Source: Flavobacterium sp. Sd200
GTDB lineage: Bacteria > Bacteroidota > Bacteroidia > Flavobacteriales > Flavobacteriaceae
Length of the DNA stretch: 64,000 nt
Direction of reading: 5' to 3'
Assembly (NCBI RefSeq): GCF_009826935.1
Contig: NZ_WUMN01000004.1
Span: 124,001 to 188,000 of the forward strand
Shown here: one piece after another, positions 43,826-52,303 of the stretch
Layout of the letters: each line of letters starts with the position of its first letter
How positions within the stretch are numbered: position 1 is the first letter of the stretch
Notes under the pieces: generated by a model
What the model was told of the DNA's origin: nothing
Seen by the model: the letters and a program-made list of their open reading frames with translations, nothing else
Database searches by the model: none
Translations under genes and position numbers: made by a program

Positions 43826-44590
43826 ATGAAAAATGTAATAAAATCGGTTTTTGTACTGGTTGCTGTAATGGTTAGTACTGTTGCCGGTGCACAGGCCAAA
43901 ACTAAAAAACAGGATATGAAAAAGAAAATATTATTTGTGGTTACCAGCCACGACAAAAAAGGAACTACAGGCGAGCCTACAGGTTTTTATCTTGGCGAAG
44001 TTTCGCACCCGTGGGAAGTATTGCATAAAGCAGGTTATGAGATAGATTTTGTATCGCCTAAAGGCGGCAAAGCACCCGTAGATGGTTTTGACCTGACCGA
44101 TGCCGTCAACAAAGAGTTTTGGGAAAACAAAGAATACCGTAACAAAATAGAGCATACGCTAACGCCGGGGCAGGTAAAGGTTAAAGATTATGCCGCTATT
44201 TATTATGCAGGAGGCCATGGTGCCATGTGGGATCTTGCCGACAATACCGAACTGGCTAAAATTGCGGCTGCGATTTATGAAAAAGGCGGAGTGGTTGGAG
44301 CCGTGTGCCATGGCCCGGCCGGATTGGTAAACATTAAGCTTAGCAATGGTAAATATTTGGTAGAGGGCAAAAAAGTGAGCGGCTTTACCAATGAAGAAGA
44401 AACAGCCGTAAAGCTGGAAAAAGTGGTTCCGTTCCTGCTGGAAGACAAACTTAAAAGCCGTGGCGGTATTTATGAAAAATCTGGCATGTGGCAAAACCAC
44501 AGCGTGGCAGATCAAAGGCTGGTTACGGGCCAAAACCCGCAATCGGCTAAAAGTGTTGGCGAGGGTATTTTAAAAGAGCTAGGTAAGTAA
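43826..44590 (+). CDS. Exported DJ-1/PfpI-family protein (Hsp31-like)
   Basis: Type 1 glutamine amidotransferase-fold protein of 254 residues. The nucleophile elbow GAVCHGPAGL places the catalytic Cys at 161. Residues 1-23 (KSVFVLVAVMVSTVAGAQA) look like a signal peptide, so the protein is likely periplasmic, unusual for a family mostly known as cytoplasmic glyoxalase/chaperone. An internal start at residue 32 (MKKKILFVV) would give a cytoplasmic form. It sits behind a CRP-type site and might be a stress gene. Confidence 0.85.
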   Translation: MKNVIKSVFVLVAVMVSTVAGAQAKTKKQDMKKKILFVVTSHDKKGTTGEPTGFYLGEVSHPWEVLHKAGYEIDFVSPKGGKAPVDGFDLTDAVNKEFWENKEYRNKIEHTLTPGQVKVKDYAAIYYAGGHGAMWDLADNTELAKIAAAIYEKGGVVGAVCHGPAGLVNIKLSNGKYLVEGKKVSGFTNEEETAVKLEKVVPFLLEDKLKSRGGIYEKSGMWQNHSVADQRLVTGQNPQSAKSVGEGILKELGK

Positions 44591-44600
44591 GTTTTGAGTT

Positions 44601-44820
44601 ATACCAAATATGGTTATATTTTAGGCTGATATTTAATTTCTCGCAAAGGCGCAGAGTCGCAAAGCTGATAAGTTTATTTTAGGTTCTTAAGCGGCTGTTA
44701 AGCCGCTAAGCTTAGCGGCTTAACAGCCGATCGGAATTAGAGAATATAACCACTGAACTTTGCGCCTCTGCGCATTTGCGAGACAATTTAATCAGACTGT
44801 TTTATATCAATAAATGGTAT
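44601..44820. repeat. Palindromic repeat element, copy B
   Basis: About 220 bases, inverted near-identical copy of 22357-22574. Left end ATACCAAATATGG, right end AATGGTAT: imperfect terminal inverted repeats. Inside, CGCAAAGGCGCAGAGTCGC and GCGCCTCTGCGCATTTGCG arms and the central hairpin AGCGGCTGTTAAGCCGCTAA. No coding content. It fills the gap between the DJ-1 gene and the next minus-strand gene. Confidence 0.85.
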
Positions 44821-44887
44821 TGCTAATTCACGGATTGGCAATAATCTATTAGTGATGATTCATGAAATTAGTGGTGTTTTATAATCT

Positions 44888-45505
44888 TTATACCGACGGT
44901 AGCAGCCATACATACCACAATCCTACCTGCGGCAATATTCCAACTAGTGTGCCAAGTGCCAGTTCGCCCATAGTGTGTGCTTTTGCCTGAAGGCGCGATG
45001 ATGCTACCAAACCACAGCACATTATGAGCAATGCGATGAGATTTATAAAACGCACGTGGTAGTATACAGAAATGCCAATTGTAAACAGTGTGAACGATGA
45101 TATAGCCATCATGTGCAGGCTCGACTTAAACCCTGCTAAAACCAATGCCAGTGCTGCAACTGTACTGATGAGTACTCCTAAAAAGTAGTAATACAGTTCG
45201 GGTACAACAAATACAGAAAAGCTGTGCTCTATAAGTATGAGCAGCAAAACACTGTAAAACGCCAGGGGCAGTCGCCGTTCTTTTTTATCGAGCAGTACCT
45301 TGCTGCGAATTTTTCCTAACGACCTGAGCAGGTAGTATAGAGATATGGGCAACAGTATTGTTAATATAAATACCTGTAAAAAAACAAGATATATTTCGTG
45401 TTTGTAAAAATAGCTGTGGGCTACCAAAAAGTAGAACAGCGTGGCGTAGACCGGCACAAACAGCGGATGGAAAATGTAGGTAAAAGCACTTATGAATTTT
45501 CGCAT
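44888..45505 (-). CDS. Multi-helix membrane protein downstream of rpoN
   Basis: A 205-residue membrane protein with five to six hydrophobic segments and an extensive hydrophobic core (FILTILLPISLYYLLRSLG and later GLVASSRLQAKAHTMGELAL). The C-terminal HTMGELALGTLVG and the KKERRLPLA segment give a weak resemblance to PAP2-like phosphatases; the signature KXXXXXXRP and SRxxxxxHxxxD motifs are not all visible, so the assignment is tentative. The first base of its ATG overlaps the rpoN stop (TAATG), implying translational coupling. Confidence 0.55.
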   Translation of the reverse strand: MRKFISAFTYIFHPLFVPVYATLFYFLVAHSYFYKHEIYLVFLQVFILTILLPISLYYLLRSLGKIRSKVLLDKKERRLPLAFYSVLLLILIEHSFSVFVVPELYYYFLGVLISTVAALALVLAGFKSSLHMMAISSFTLFTIGISVYYHVRFINLIALLIMCCGLVASSRLQAKAHTMGELALGTLVGILPQVGLWYVWLLPSV

Positions 45506-46980
45506 TATATCTTTTTCCTCATGCGGGCTACAGGAATATCCAGCTGCTCACGATATTTTGCAATGGTGCGGCGTGCAATAGGGTAGCCTTTTTCTTTAAG
45601 TATATCGGCAAGCTTGTCGTCGGGCAGGGGTTTGCGCTTGTCTTCTTCGCCAATAACGGTTTGCAGTATCTTTTTAATTTCTATGGTCGATACATCTTCG
45701 CCCTGGTCGTTTTTCATGGCTTCGCTAAAAAACTCTTTTATTAGCTTGGTGCCATAAGGGGTTTCTACATATTTACTGTTTGCTACTCGAGAAACGGTAG
45801 AAATATCCAGTCCCACCATATCGGCAATATCTTTTAATATCATGGGTTTCAGGCGTGCTTCATCGCCATCTAAAAAATACTCTTCCTGATAGTGCATAAT
45901 GGCGTTCATAGTAACATAAAGCGTTTCCTGGCGCTGGCGTATGGCATCTATAAACCACTTGGCAGAGTCCAGCTTTTGTTTTATGAACTGTACGGCATCT
46001 TTTTGCTGGCTGCTTTTATCGCGACTGTCTTTATAGCTTTGCAGCATTTCCTGATAGTCTTTGCTAACGTGCAATTCGGGTGCATTACGGCCGTTAAGGC
46101 TAAGTTCCAGTTCCCCGTCTATAATTTTTATAGAGAAGTCAGGCACCACATGTTCCACGTTTTTAGAATTGCTATCATAGGCGCCGCCCGGTTTAGGGTT
46201 AAGGCGTTCAATTTCGTCTATGGCTGCACGAAGCTGGTCGTTTGTAATGTCATATTTTTGCATCAGCTTGTCATAATGCTTTTTGGTAAAGGCATCAAAC
46301 TGATTTTCAAGTATGTCTATAGCCAGGTCGGTACTTTGGGTCGGTGTTTTATATTTAAGCTGCAGCAACAGGCATTCCTGCAAATCGCGCGCACCCACAC
46401 CGGCAGGTTCCAACTGGTGAATAATGTGCAGTATGTGCTCAACGGTTTTTTCGTCGGTATAAACGCCTTGGGTAAAAGCAAGGTCGTCTACAATATCGGG
46501 AATGCTGCGGCGAATGTATCCCATATCGTCTATGCTGCCTACCAAAAATTCGGCAATTTCCCTTTCGTCGTCGCTCAGTATAAACGTGTTTAGCTGGTCG
46601 GTAAGGTTTTGGTGAAAGCTAACCGATGCCGCAAAGGGCATACTGCGGTCTTCATCGTCGTCACTGTAATTGTTGGCCTGTAGTTTGTATCCCGGAATTT
46701 CGTCGTCGCTCAGGTATTCGTCTATGTTAATTTCGTCGGCATCAATGTGCCCATCGTCATAATCATCATAGTCGTCATAGCTGTCTTCGCTTGTGGTAGT
46801 GTCATATTCATCATGCTCATACTCATCTTCCTTACCGCTTTCCAATGCAGGATTTTCTACCATCTCCTCTTTAAGGCGCTGTTCAAAAGCCTGGGTGGGC
46901 AGCTGAATCAACTTCATGAGCTGAATTTGCTGCGGCGATAGTTTTTGCGATAATTTTAATTGTAAATTTTGCTTGAGCAT
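45505..46980 (-). CDS. rpoN: RNA polymerase sigma-54 factor
   Basis: 491 residues from the ATG at 46980; the longer frame begins at an upstream ATG at 47019 but the sigma-54 fold starts MLKQNLQLKLSQKLSPQQIQ. Region I (Gln-rich) covers about 1-45, a long acidic linker rich in Asp and Tyr about 50-110, then core-binding and the HTH. The RpoN box ARRTIAKYRE lies near the C-terminus. Sigma-54 needs an AAA+ activator, none of which is in the window. It is followed by the overlapping membrane gene. Confidence 0.95.
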   Translation of the reverse strand: MLKQNLQLKLSQKLSPQQIQLMKLIQLPTQAFEQRLKEEMVENPALESGKEDEYEHDEYDTTTSEDSYDDYDDYDDGHIDADEINIDEYLSDDEIPGYKLQANNYSDDDEDRSMPFAASVSFHQNLTDQLNTFILSDDEREIAEFLVGSIDDMGYIRRSIPDIVDDLAFTQGVYTDEKTVEHILHIIHQLEPAGVGARDLQECLLLQLKYKTPTQSTDLAIDILENQFDAFTKKHYDKLMQKYDITNDQLRAAIDEIERLNPKPGGAYDSNSKNVEHVVPDFSIKIIDGELELSLNGRNAPELHVSKDYQEMLQSYKDSRDKSSQQKDAVQFIKQKLDSAKWFIDAIRQRQETLYVTMNAIMHYQEEYFLDGDEARLKPMILKDIADMVGLDISTVSRVANSKYVETPYGTKLIKEFFSEAMKNDQGEDVSTIEIKKILQTVIGEEDKRKPLPDDKLADILKEKGYPIARRTIAKYREQLDIPVARMRKKI

Positions 46981-46995
46981 AATGTAGTCCGGTAA

Positions 46996-47022
46996 TTTTT
47001 GTACAGTATAAAGGTACAAAAA
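46996..47022 (-). promoter_or_regulatory. Palindrome upstream of rpoN
   Basis: TTTTTGTAC (46996-47004) and GTACAAAAA (47014-47022) form perfect 9-bp arms with a 9-base spacer. On the minus strand TACCTTTA, near the -7 consensus, lies within it. A candidate operator or promoter overlap; role inferred. Confidence 0.45.
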
Positions 47023-47099
47023 TCAGTTTTTGCCTACACCGCTTTTTTGCAAAAAATTAATACGGTTTTAAAAGGGGTATAATTTTTGATGATTGCGGC

Positions 47100-47741
47100 C
47101 TATTTAAGTCTTTCGGCTTTAAATTCATCCGCAATGATATAAGACTGGCCTCCATTTAACCTATTGGGGCAAACATCTTCGTTACCAAAAATTAGCATTT
47201 TAGCATCTGGGGTGTATTCATAGCCTTTATTATAATTTCTGATTTTAAAGGAAAGTTCCTGAGTTTTGAATACATCGCTTAACTTTTCTTCGAACGAATT
47301 TGGAATTGTTATTCTTTTGGGGATTTTAAACATATTTGGACTGTAAGAGCCTACCATATCTTTAATTGAAATCCAGTTTCCTAATTGTTGTTCAAGCTTT
47401 ATTAAATCAAATGTCAATTGATTGAGGTTGTTTGGAATTCCCTGTATTTCGCATTCCAACTCTTCATCGTGATATTTATGTAACAATGTATGTTTTTCTA
47501 ATAGCTGTAGTTTTGTGTATGGTAACAATATCTTATCTGAAAATCCATTGATTTTTTCGGTATTATATGCTGTAATTTTCCACTCTTCGTCTACTACAGG
47601 CTCATCATAACTATTGTGGTTTATAGCTATCATGATTTCACAGGTTTTGCTTAAAGCGTTGAAGTTGTAAGAAATTAAGGTTAGGTCACAATCGTTATAA
47701 AATTCGGAGGTATTTGTCCTTTCTATTAATTCGTTTAACAT
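47100..47741 (-). CDS. Hypothetical protein, unrecognised
   Basis: A 213-residue soluble protein with no signal peptide and no family I recognise. It has strands and helices mixed, a His-rich patch (KHTLLHKYHDEEL, about 83-95) and Cys residues at 96 and 191. Neighbours are rpoN on the left and an AhpD-like protein on the right. It reads as richer in A and T than rpoN, which may indicate transfer. The ATG at 47741 is the only reasonable start. Confidence 0.55.
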   Translation of the reverse strand: MLNELIERTNTSEFYNDCDLTLISYNFNALSKTCEIMIAINHNSYDEPVVDEEWKITAYNTEKINGFSDKILLPYTKLQLLEKHTLLHKYHDEELECEIQGIPNNLNQLTFDLIKLEQQLGNWISIKDMVGSYSPNMFKIPKRITIPNSFEEKLSDVFKTQELSFKIRNYNKGYEYTPDAKMLIFGNEDVCPNRLNGGQSYIIADEFKAERLK

Positions 47742-47770
47742 ACTTATCGCTTTCTTCCAAAAATACGCAA

Positions 47771-47793
47771 AAACCTCCCCATTCAGGAGGTTT
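47771..47793 (-). terminator. Terminator of the AhpD-like gene
   Basis: AAACCTCC pairs with GGAGGTTT around a 7-base loop, with a short T-run on the minus strand. It lies just beyond the AhpD-like stop. Confidence 0.6.
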
Positions 47794-47815
47794 GCATATT
47801 TAAACTCTTAGATAA

Positions 47816-48250
47816 TTACTTCGGCATCATGCCTGTAGTAATGGCAATGCGGTTCCAACCGTTTATAGTAATGATAAGCATAATTACTTCACTAACGTAT
47901 TTTTCACCCAGCAGTGCCACGGCGTTGCTAAAGGTTTCGTCTTTTACGTGGTTCGCTATCAGGGTTACTTCTTCGGTTAGGGCTAAGAGTGCCTGCTCTT
48001 CGGGGGTAAAGAAAGGGGTGTCCCTCCAAGCACTAACGGTATAAATGCGCTGTTCTGTTTCTCCGTTTTTGCGGGCATCTTTAGTGTGCATATCCAAACA
48101 AAAAGCACAGCCGTTTATTTGCGAAGCGCGTATTTTTATAAGCTCGGCATGGGTTTTTGTAATGCTTGTTGTAGCAAGGTATTTTTCTAAAGATAACATT
48201 GCTTTGTAACCGTTGGGTTCTACTTCAAAAAGATTGATTCTGGTTTTCAT
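47816..48250 (-). CDS. Carboxymuconolactone decarboxylase / AhpD-like protein
   Basis: A 144-residue protein of the AhpD-like fold. The CxxC motif is GCAFCLDMH with Cys48, Cys51 and His55, the arrangement of peroxidase-linked AhpD and related carboxymuconolactone decarboxylases. The ring-cleavage or peroxidase role is not distinguished by sequence alone. It should act in the cytoplasm as a small oligomer. An AT-rich gap and repeat C lie upstream. Confidence 0.85.
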   Translation of the reverse strand: MKTRINLFEVEPNGYKAMLSLEKYLATTSITKTHAELIKIRASQINGCAFCLDMHTKDARKNGETEQRIYTVSAWRDTPFFTPEEQALLALTEEVTLIANHVKDETFSNAVALLGEKYVSEVIMLIITINGWNRIAITTGMMPK

Positions 48251-48359
48251 GACTTGATGTTTTTAATTTGTCTGATACAAATTTCCGTCATGAATTTTCT
48301 AAAAAACTTAACCGCGATTAAGAAATGAAAAAGAGTCTAAAGTTTTAAAGTTGAAAGTT

Positions 48360-48670
48360 ATGCCAATTATGAATATAATTTAGTCCGTAAGTGATTTACT
48401 TAAACAGATTACCATTTTACCACAATGGGCACGAAGTTTTCACAAAGCTCACAAGGCAGTTCGGGTAATTTTGCACACGACGGACAACAAGTTGTCTTAC
48501 GAAGTCCACAAGGCGTTGTGACTGATGCTGTTGGCAGATATAGCTTTGTGAACTTAAAAGCGAAGCGTAATACCTTGTGCACTTCGTGAAAACTTCGTGC
48601 CCTTTGTGGTAAGAAGCGATCCTTTTTAAACATTGTTTGAAAAAGACTAATCTATATCAATAAATGGTAT
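48360..48670. repeat. Repeat element C (shared ends, nested core)
   Basis: About 311 bases. Left end ATGCCAATTATGAATATAAT, right end ATATCAATAAATGGTAT, so the ends match copy B at right and copy D at left. The core is replaced by the family E palindrome (48415-48613), a different sequence from that in A and B. Confidence 0.65.
48415..48613. repeat. Long imperfect palindrome, family E copy 2 (core of element C)
   Basis: TTTTACCACAATGGGCACGA at left and CGTGCCCTTTGTGGTAAGAA at right are complementary arms. Inverted relative to 34268-34466, with shared inner AAGTTCACAAAG-type and GCGAAGCGTAAT segments. No coding content. Confidence 0.7.
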
Positions 48671-48700
48671 TATAAAAGTTAAGAACTCTAAAAATTAAGG

Positions 48701-49267
48701 TTACTTTTTCGCCCGTATTTTGCTTAAAAATTCCGGTGTGAAACCAAGGTAAGAGGCCAATAAATATTGCGGCACTCGTTGTACAAAATCAGGGTAGAGG
48801 TTGTTGAAATGTCTGTAGCGTTCTTCTTTGCTAAAGCTGAATATGTAATGGATACGCATGAGCGATGCCGCATACGACTTTTCGGATACCAACCTGAAGT
48901 AGCGTTCCAGTTGCGGGATTTTTTGCAGCAGTTCTTCCTGTACAGTGCGCTCTACCTCAATAAACTCCGTGTCTTCTACCGCCTGCATGCAAAATTGTGA
49001 GGGCTGTTTGCTGTTAAGGCTCATATAGTCGGTAAGCCACCAATTGTCTATACCAAACTGTATCATTTGCTCTACGCCTTTAGCATTTACTATATACATA
49101 CGAAGGCACCCTTTAGTAACAAAATAATAGCTTTTGCATACATGGCCTGCTTTAAGCAAGAACTCTTTTTTATTTATTTTTTGTATGGATAGGGAACAGG
49201 TGAGCAAGGCCTTATCGGCATCATTTAGTGTAACGTGCTTTTGTATATGGGCTATGAGTTGTTCCAT
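48701..49267 (-). CDS. Crp/Fnr-family transcriptional regulator (second)
   Basis: A 188-residue regulator: cyclic-nucleotide-binding-like domain (about 1-120, KKEFLLKAGHVCKSYYFVTKG) and C-terminal HTH-like YLLASYLGFTPEFLSKIRAKK. The recognition helix lacks the R-E-x-x-x-R pattern of the gene at 42993, so it should bind a different site. Its target and ligand are unknown. The gene is single and lies between repeats. Confidence 0.85.
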   Translation of the reverse strand: MEQLIAHIQKHVTLNDADKALLTCSLSIQKINKKEFLLKAGHVCKSYYFVTKGCLRMYIVNAKGVEQMIQFGIDNWWLTDYMSLNSKQPSQFCMQAVEDTEFIEVERTVQEELLQKIPQLERYFRLVSEKSYAASLMRIHYIFSFSKEERYRHFNNLYPDFVQRVPQYLLASYLGFTPEFLSKIRAKK

Positions 49268-49350
49268 ACGGTAAATTTAGGAATTTAAAGGTATGGTAAA
49301 TCGCTATGAATAGTCTATAACCACAATATTTAAAGTGTTTTTACACATAG

Positions 49351-49511
49351 ACTCGCAAAGAAGGCACAAAGATGCACAAAGCTTTGTAAATTGTTAATAG
49401 ATATAAAAAGCGAAAGCACATAGTTATACGGAAATTGTACAACTATGTGCTCTCTTATGTAAAGGATATTACCCTATTTTCTTTGTGTAACTCTGTACCT
49501 TCTTTGCGAGT
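49351..49511. repeat. Long imperfect palindrome upstream of the Crp/Fnr gene
   Basis: Arms ACTCGCAAAGAAGGCACAAA (left) and TACCTTCTTTGCGAGT (right) with a central hairpin AGCACATAGTT / AACTATGTGCT. Same CGCAAAG vocabulary as elements A and B. It fills most of the gap between asnS and the second Crp/Fnr gene. Confidence 0.7.
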
Positions 49512-49539
49512 GTCTTTGTATGACTATTAAGTGAGTATA

Positions 49540-50973
49540 TTAAAACTCTGCGCTTTGCGGTGTTCTTGGGAAAGGAATCACGTCGCGGATGTTTGTCATA
49601 CCGGTAACGAACAGTACCAAACGCTCAAAACCAAGTCCGAAACCGGCATGTGTAGCCGATCCAAAACGGCGGGTATCAAGATACCACCACAGTTCTTTTT
49701 CGTCTATGCCAAGTTCGGCAATTTTTTCAAGCAGTACGTCAAGACGCTCTTCACGCTCAGAACCACCCACGATCTCACCAATACCAGGGAAAAGAATGTC
49801 CATGGCGCGAACGGTTTTTTTGTCGTCGTTAAGCCTCATGTAAAATGCTTTAATTTTTGCAGGATAGTCAAACAAAATTACAGGGCATTTAAAGTGCTTT
49901 TCTACAAGGTAGCGCTCGTGTTCACTTTGCAGGTCAGCACCCCATTCTTCAATAATATAGTTGAACTTTTTGTTTTTGTTGGGCTTACTGTTTTTAAGGA
50001 TGTCTATAGCCTCAGTATAGCTAACACGCTTAAAGTTGTTCTCTAATACAAAGTTAAGTTTTTCAAGAAGCCCAAGTTCGCTGCGCTCGGCAGTAGGTTT
50101 GGTTTTCTCTTCGTCGGCAAGACGCTGGTTTAAAAAAGCAAGGTCGTCCGGGCATTTATCCAGTGCATATTTAATAACATACTGTATAAAATCTTCGGCA
50201 AGGTCCATGTTGTCGTCCAGGTTGTTAAAGGCAACCTCAGGCTCTACCATCCAAAACTCGGCAAGGTGGCGGCTGGTATTGCTATTCTCTGCCCTGAATG
50301 TTGGTCCAAAAGTATATATCTGTCCAAGAGCCATCGCAAAAGTCTCGCCTTCAAGCTGTCCACTCACAGTAAGGTTGGTTTCCTTGCCAAAAAAGTCCTG
50401 TTTGTAATCTATTTTACCTTCTTCGTTTAAAGGAGGGTTACCAATTGGCAACGACGTTACCTGGAACATTTCGCCTGCACCCTCGGCATCGCTACCGGTA
50501 ATAATAGGGGTGTTTACATAAACAAAACCTTTTTCCTGAAAGTACTGGTGTATGGCAAATGACAATACTGAGCGCACCCTCATTATGGCACCAAACACGT
50601 TAGTGCGCACACGCAGGTGGGCATTTTCACGTAAAAACTCCAGTGAGTGTTTTTTAGGCTGCATCGGGAATTTTTCCGGGTCGCTGTCGCCCAATATTTC
50701 AAGTTGTTTTACCTGAATCTCAAATTTCTGGCCTGCACCCTGGCTTTCGGCAAGATTGCCTTTTACCATAACGGCGGCACCTGTTGTAAGGCGTTTAAGG
50801 GTTTCGGCAGGGGTGTTCTCAAAATCAACCACCGCCTGTATATTATGTATTACAGACCCGTCGTTTATGGCCAGGAACTGATTATTTCTAAACGTTCTTA
50901 CCCATCCTTTTACAATTACATCATCAATCGGCTTCGTGCTGTTAAGCAGGTCTTTAATTTTAGTGTGCTTCAT
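49540..50973 (-). CDS. asnS: Asparaginyl-tRNA synthetase
   Basis: Class II synthetase charging tRNA-Asn. Of 477 residues from the ATG at 50973, the N-terminal OB-fold anticodon-binding domain covers about 1-110 and the catalytic core the remainder. Motif 2 is [18 protein letters not shown] ([12 protein letters not shown]), motif 3 is near the end in [15 protein letters not shown]. The ATG chosen precedes [12 protein letters not shown]; the upstream start adds 18 residues. It stands on the minus strand and is monocistronic in view. Confidence 0.95.
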   Translation of the reverse strand: MKHTKIKDLLNSTKPIDDVIVKGWVRTFRNNQFLAINDGSVIHNIQAVVDFENTPAETLKRLTTGAAVMVKGNLAESQGAGQKFEIQVKQLEILGDSDPEKFPMQPKKHSLEFLRENAHLRVRTNVFGAIMRVRSVLSFAIHQYFQEKGFVYVNTPIITGSDAEGAGEMFQVTSLPIGNPPLNEEGKIDYKQDFFGKETNLTVSGQLEGETFAMALGQIYTFGPTFRAENSNTSRHLAEFWMVEPEVAFNNLDDNMDLAEDFIQYVIKYALDKCPDDLAFLNQRLADEEKTKPTAERSELGLLEKLNFVLENNFKRVSYTEAIDILKNSKPNKNKKFNYIIEEWGADLQSEHERYLVEKHFKCPVILFDYPAKIKAFYMRLNDDKKTVRAMDILFPGIGEIVGGSEREERLDVLLEKIAELGIDEKELWWYLDTRRFGSATHAGFGLGFERLVLFVTGMTNIRDVIPFPRTPQSAEF

Positions 50974-51139
50974 TTTTAAAGAATTATATCTCTTTGTTTT
51001 GTACTTGTTTGCTTTTAATAATTGCAAATGCCTGCAAATGTAGTAAAAAGCATTAAATAGCTATATTATTTTGTTTGCAAGATTCAGCTAACAGTTACTA
51101 ATGGTTTATTTATGCTACCACCGATAAAAATAAAATCAT

Positions 51140-51179
51140 TTGTTTTTTGTTGTCGCGAATATTATATTTGCGACAACAA
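51140..51179 (+). promoter_or_regulatory. Promoter and 33-bp palindromic operator of VOC-MarR
   Basis: TTG (51140-51142), a 20-base spacer and TATATTTG (51163-51170) form the promoter. A 33-bp palindrome overlaps it: TTGTTGTCGC (51147-51156), then a 13-base centre, then GCGACAACAA (51170-51179). The centre (AATAT-T-ATATT) is also symmetric; only one base pair (51157/51169) breaks the symmetry. A binding protein would block the -7 box. Confidence 0.75.
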
Positions 51180-51195
51180 TTTAATTTTATTCAGC

Positions 51196-51555
51196 ATGAG
51201 ACAATTAACATTTGCATCGCTACAGGTAAAAGATTTGCAGGCATCAAAAGATTTTTATGAAAATAAGTTGGGGTTTGAAGTAGGGAACGCTAACCCGCAG
51301 GCATGTGTTTTTAAATACAATCAGGGAGAAGCAAGTTTTGCTATCCGTACGCCGCTTGAACCTCTTGAAGATAGGGAGTTAGGTGTTGGCGTGGCTATTT
51401 GGTTTGCCATTAATGAAAAAGCAGAAGAGCTAAAAGAAAAGTTTATTGCTAACGGGGTTACTACCGCCGGACCTATTATAGAAACACCTTTTGGCCGGGC
51501 TTTTCATGTAAAGGATATTGATGGCTATAAACTTACTTTTTTAGAGACAGCCTAA
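51196..51555 (+). CDS. VOC-family (glyoxalase/bleomycin resistance-like) protein
   Basis: From the ATG at 51196 (119 residues) the protein begins MRQLTFASLQVKDLQASKDF, the first VOC strand, and has the typical beta-alpha-beta-beta-beta units with KDIDGYKLTFLE at the end. Metal ligands are not all clear, so resistance, dioxygenase or glyoxalase function cannot be fixed. It lies upstream of a MarR gene and shares a palindromic promoter with it, suggesting that the regulated gene makes a detoxification protein. Confidence 0.85.
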   Translation: MRQLTFASLQVKDLQASKDFYENKLGFEVGNANPQACVFKYNQGEASFAIRTPLEPLEDRELGVGVAIWFAINEKAEELKEKFIANGVTTAGPIIETPFGRAFHVKDIDGYKLTFLETA

Positions 51556-51649
51556 ATCAGTTCATTTTATACTAAAGCCAATTATCGTTAGATGTTGGCT
51601 TTTTAATAATATTGCGTGTATACTTACAACAGTTTAATTTAGTGCCGTT

Positions 51650-52111
51650 ATGTCTAAAGAAATAGATTTTCATTTTCAAAGCCCGAACGATAGTCCGGGT
51701 TATTTGCTTGGGCAGGTAACCATGCTTTGGGAGCGTAAGCAAAAAAAAGTGTTAGACCCTTTAAACCTTACACAAACCCAGTTTGTATTGTTAGCAGCTT
51801 TGGGATGGCTTTCAAAAAAAAGCAATGCAGTAACCCAAACAGATATAGCCAGGCAAAGCAATGCCGACAGGATGATGGTATCTAAAGTATTGCGTACTTT
51901 ACAGGATAAAGGATTTATAACACGCAAAGAACATGAAACAGATACCCGGGCCAAAACCATTAGCCTGACGGAAAATGGAGGGATCGTTTTGCAAAAAGCT
52001 ATTGTTGAAATAGAAAATGCCGATCTTGACTTTTTTTCGTCATTAAATGATCAAATTTCTACTTTCAATAAGAATATGGTACGACTTATTGAAAAAAACA
52101 AGAGCATATAG
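51650..52111 (+). CDS. MarR-family transcriptional regulator
   Basis: A 153-residue winged-helix regulator. The HTH is TQTDIARQSNADRMMVSKVLRTLQDKGFITRKE (about 64-96), with the wing DTRAKTISLT. It follows the VOC gene by 94 bases on the same strand and is probably co-transcribed or read through. As is usual in MarR systems, it probably represses its own operon by binding the palindrome at 51147-51179. A ligand binds between the dimerisation and DNA domains but cannot be predicted. Confidence 0.88.
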   Translation: MSKEIDFHFQSPNDSPGYLLGQVTMLWERKQKKVLDPLNLTQTQFVLLAALGWLSKKSNAVTQTDIARQSNADRMMVSKVLRTLQDKGFITRKEHETDTRAKTISLTENGGIVLQKAIVEIENADLDFFSSLNDQISTFNKNMVRLIEKNKSI

Positions 52112-52303
52112 ATGTGAGTATATCAATCATTTTGAGTCTCATAAATGCGATTTTTTAAAATTAAACATACTAATTATAACAGATGCATAAAAAATAGTGA
52201 TACCGCTTTAAAGACTGCTAAAAATGAAGTTTTATAAGTATTTGTTTATTAAATAATAGTTAATTTGCCATGCACCACATTAACCATTTTTTAAAACAAC
52301 GCT

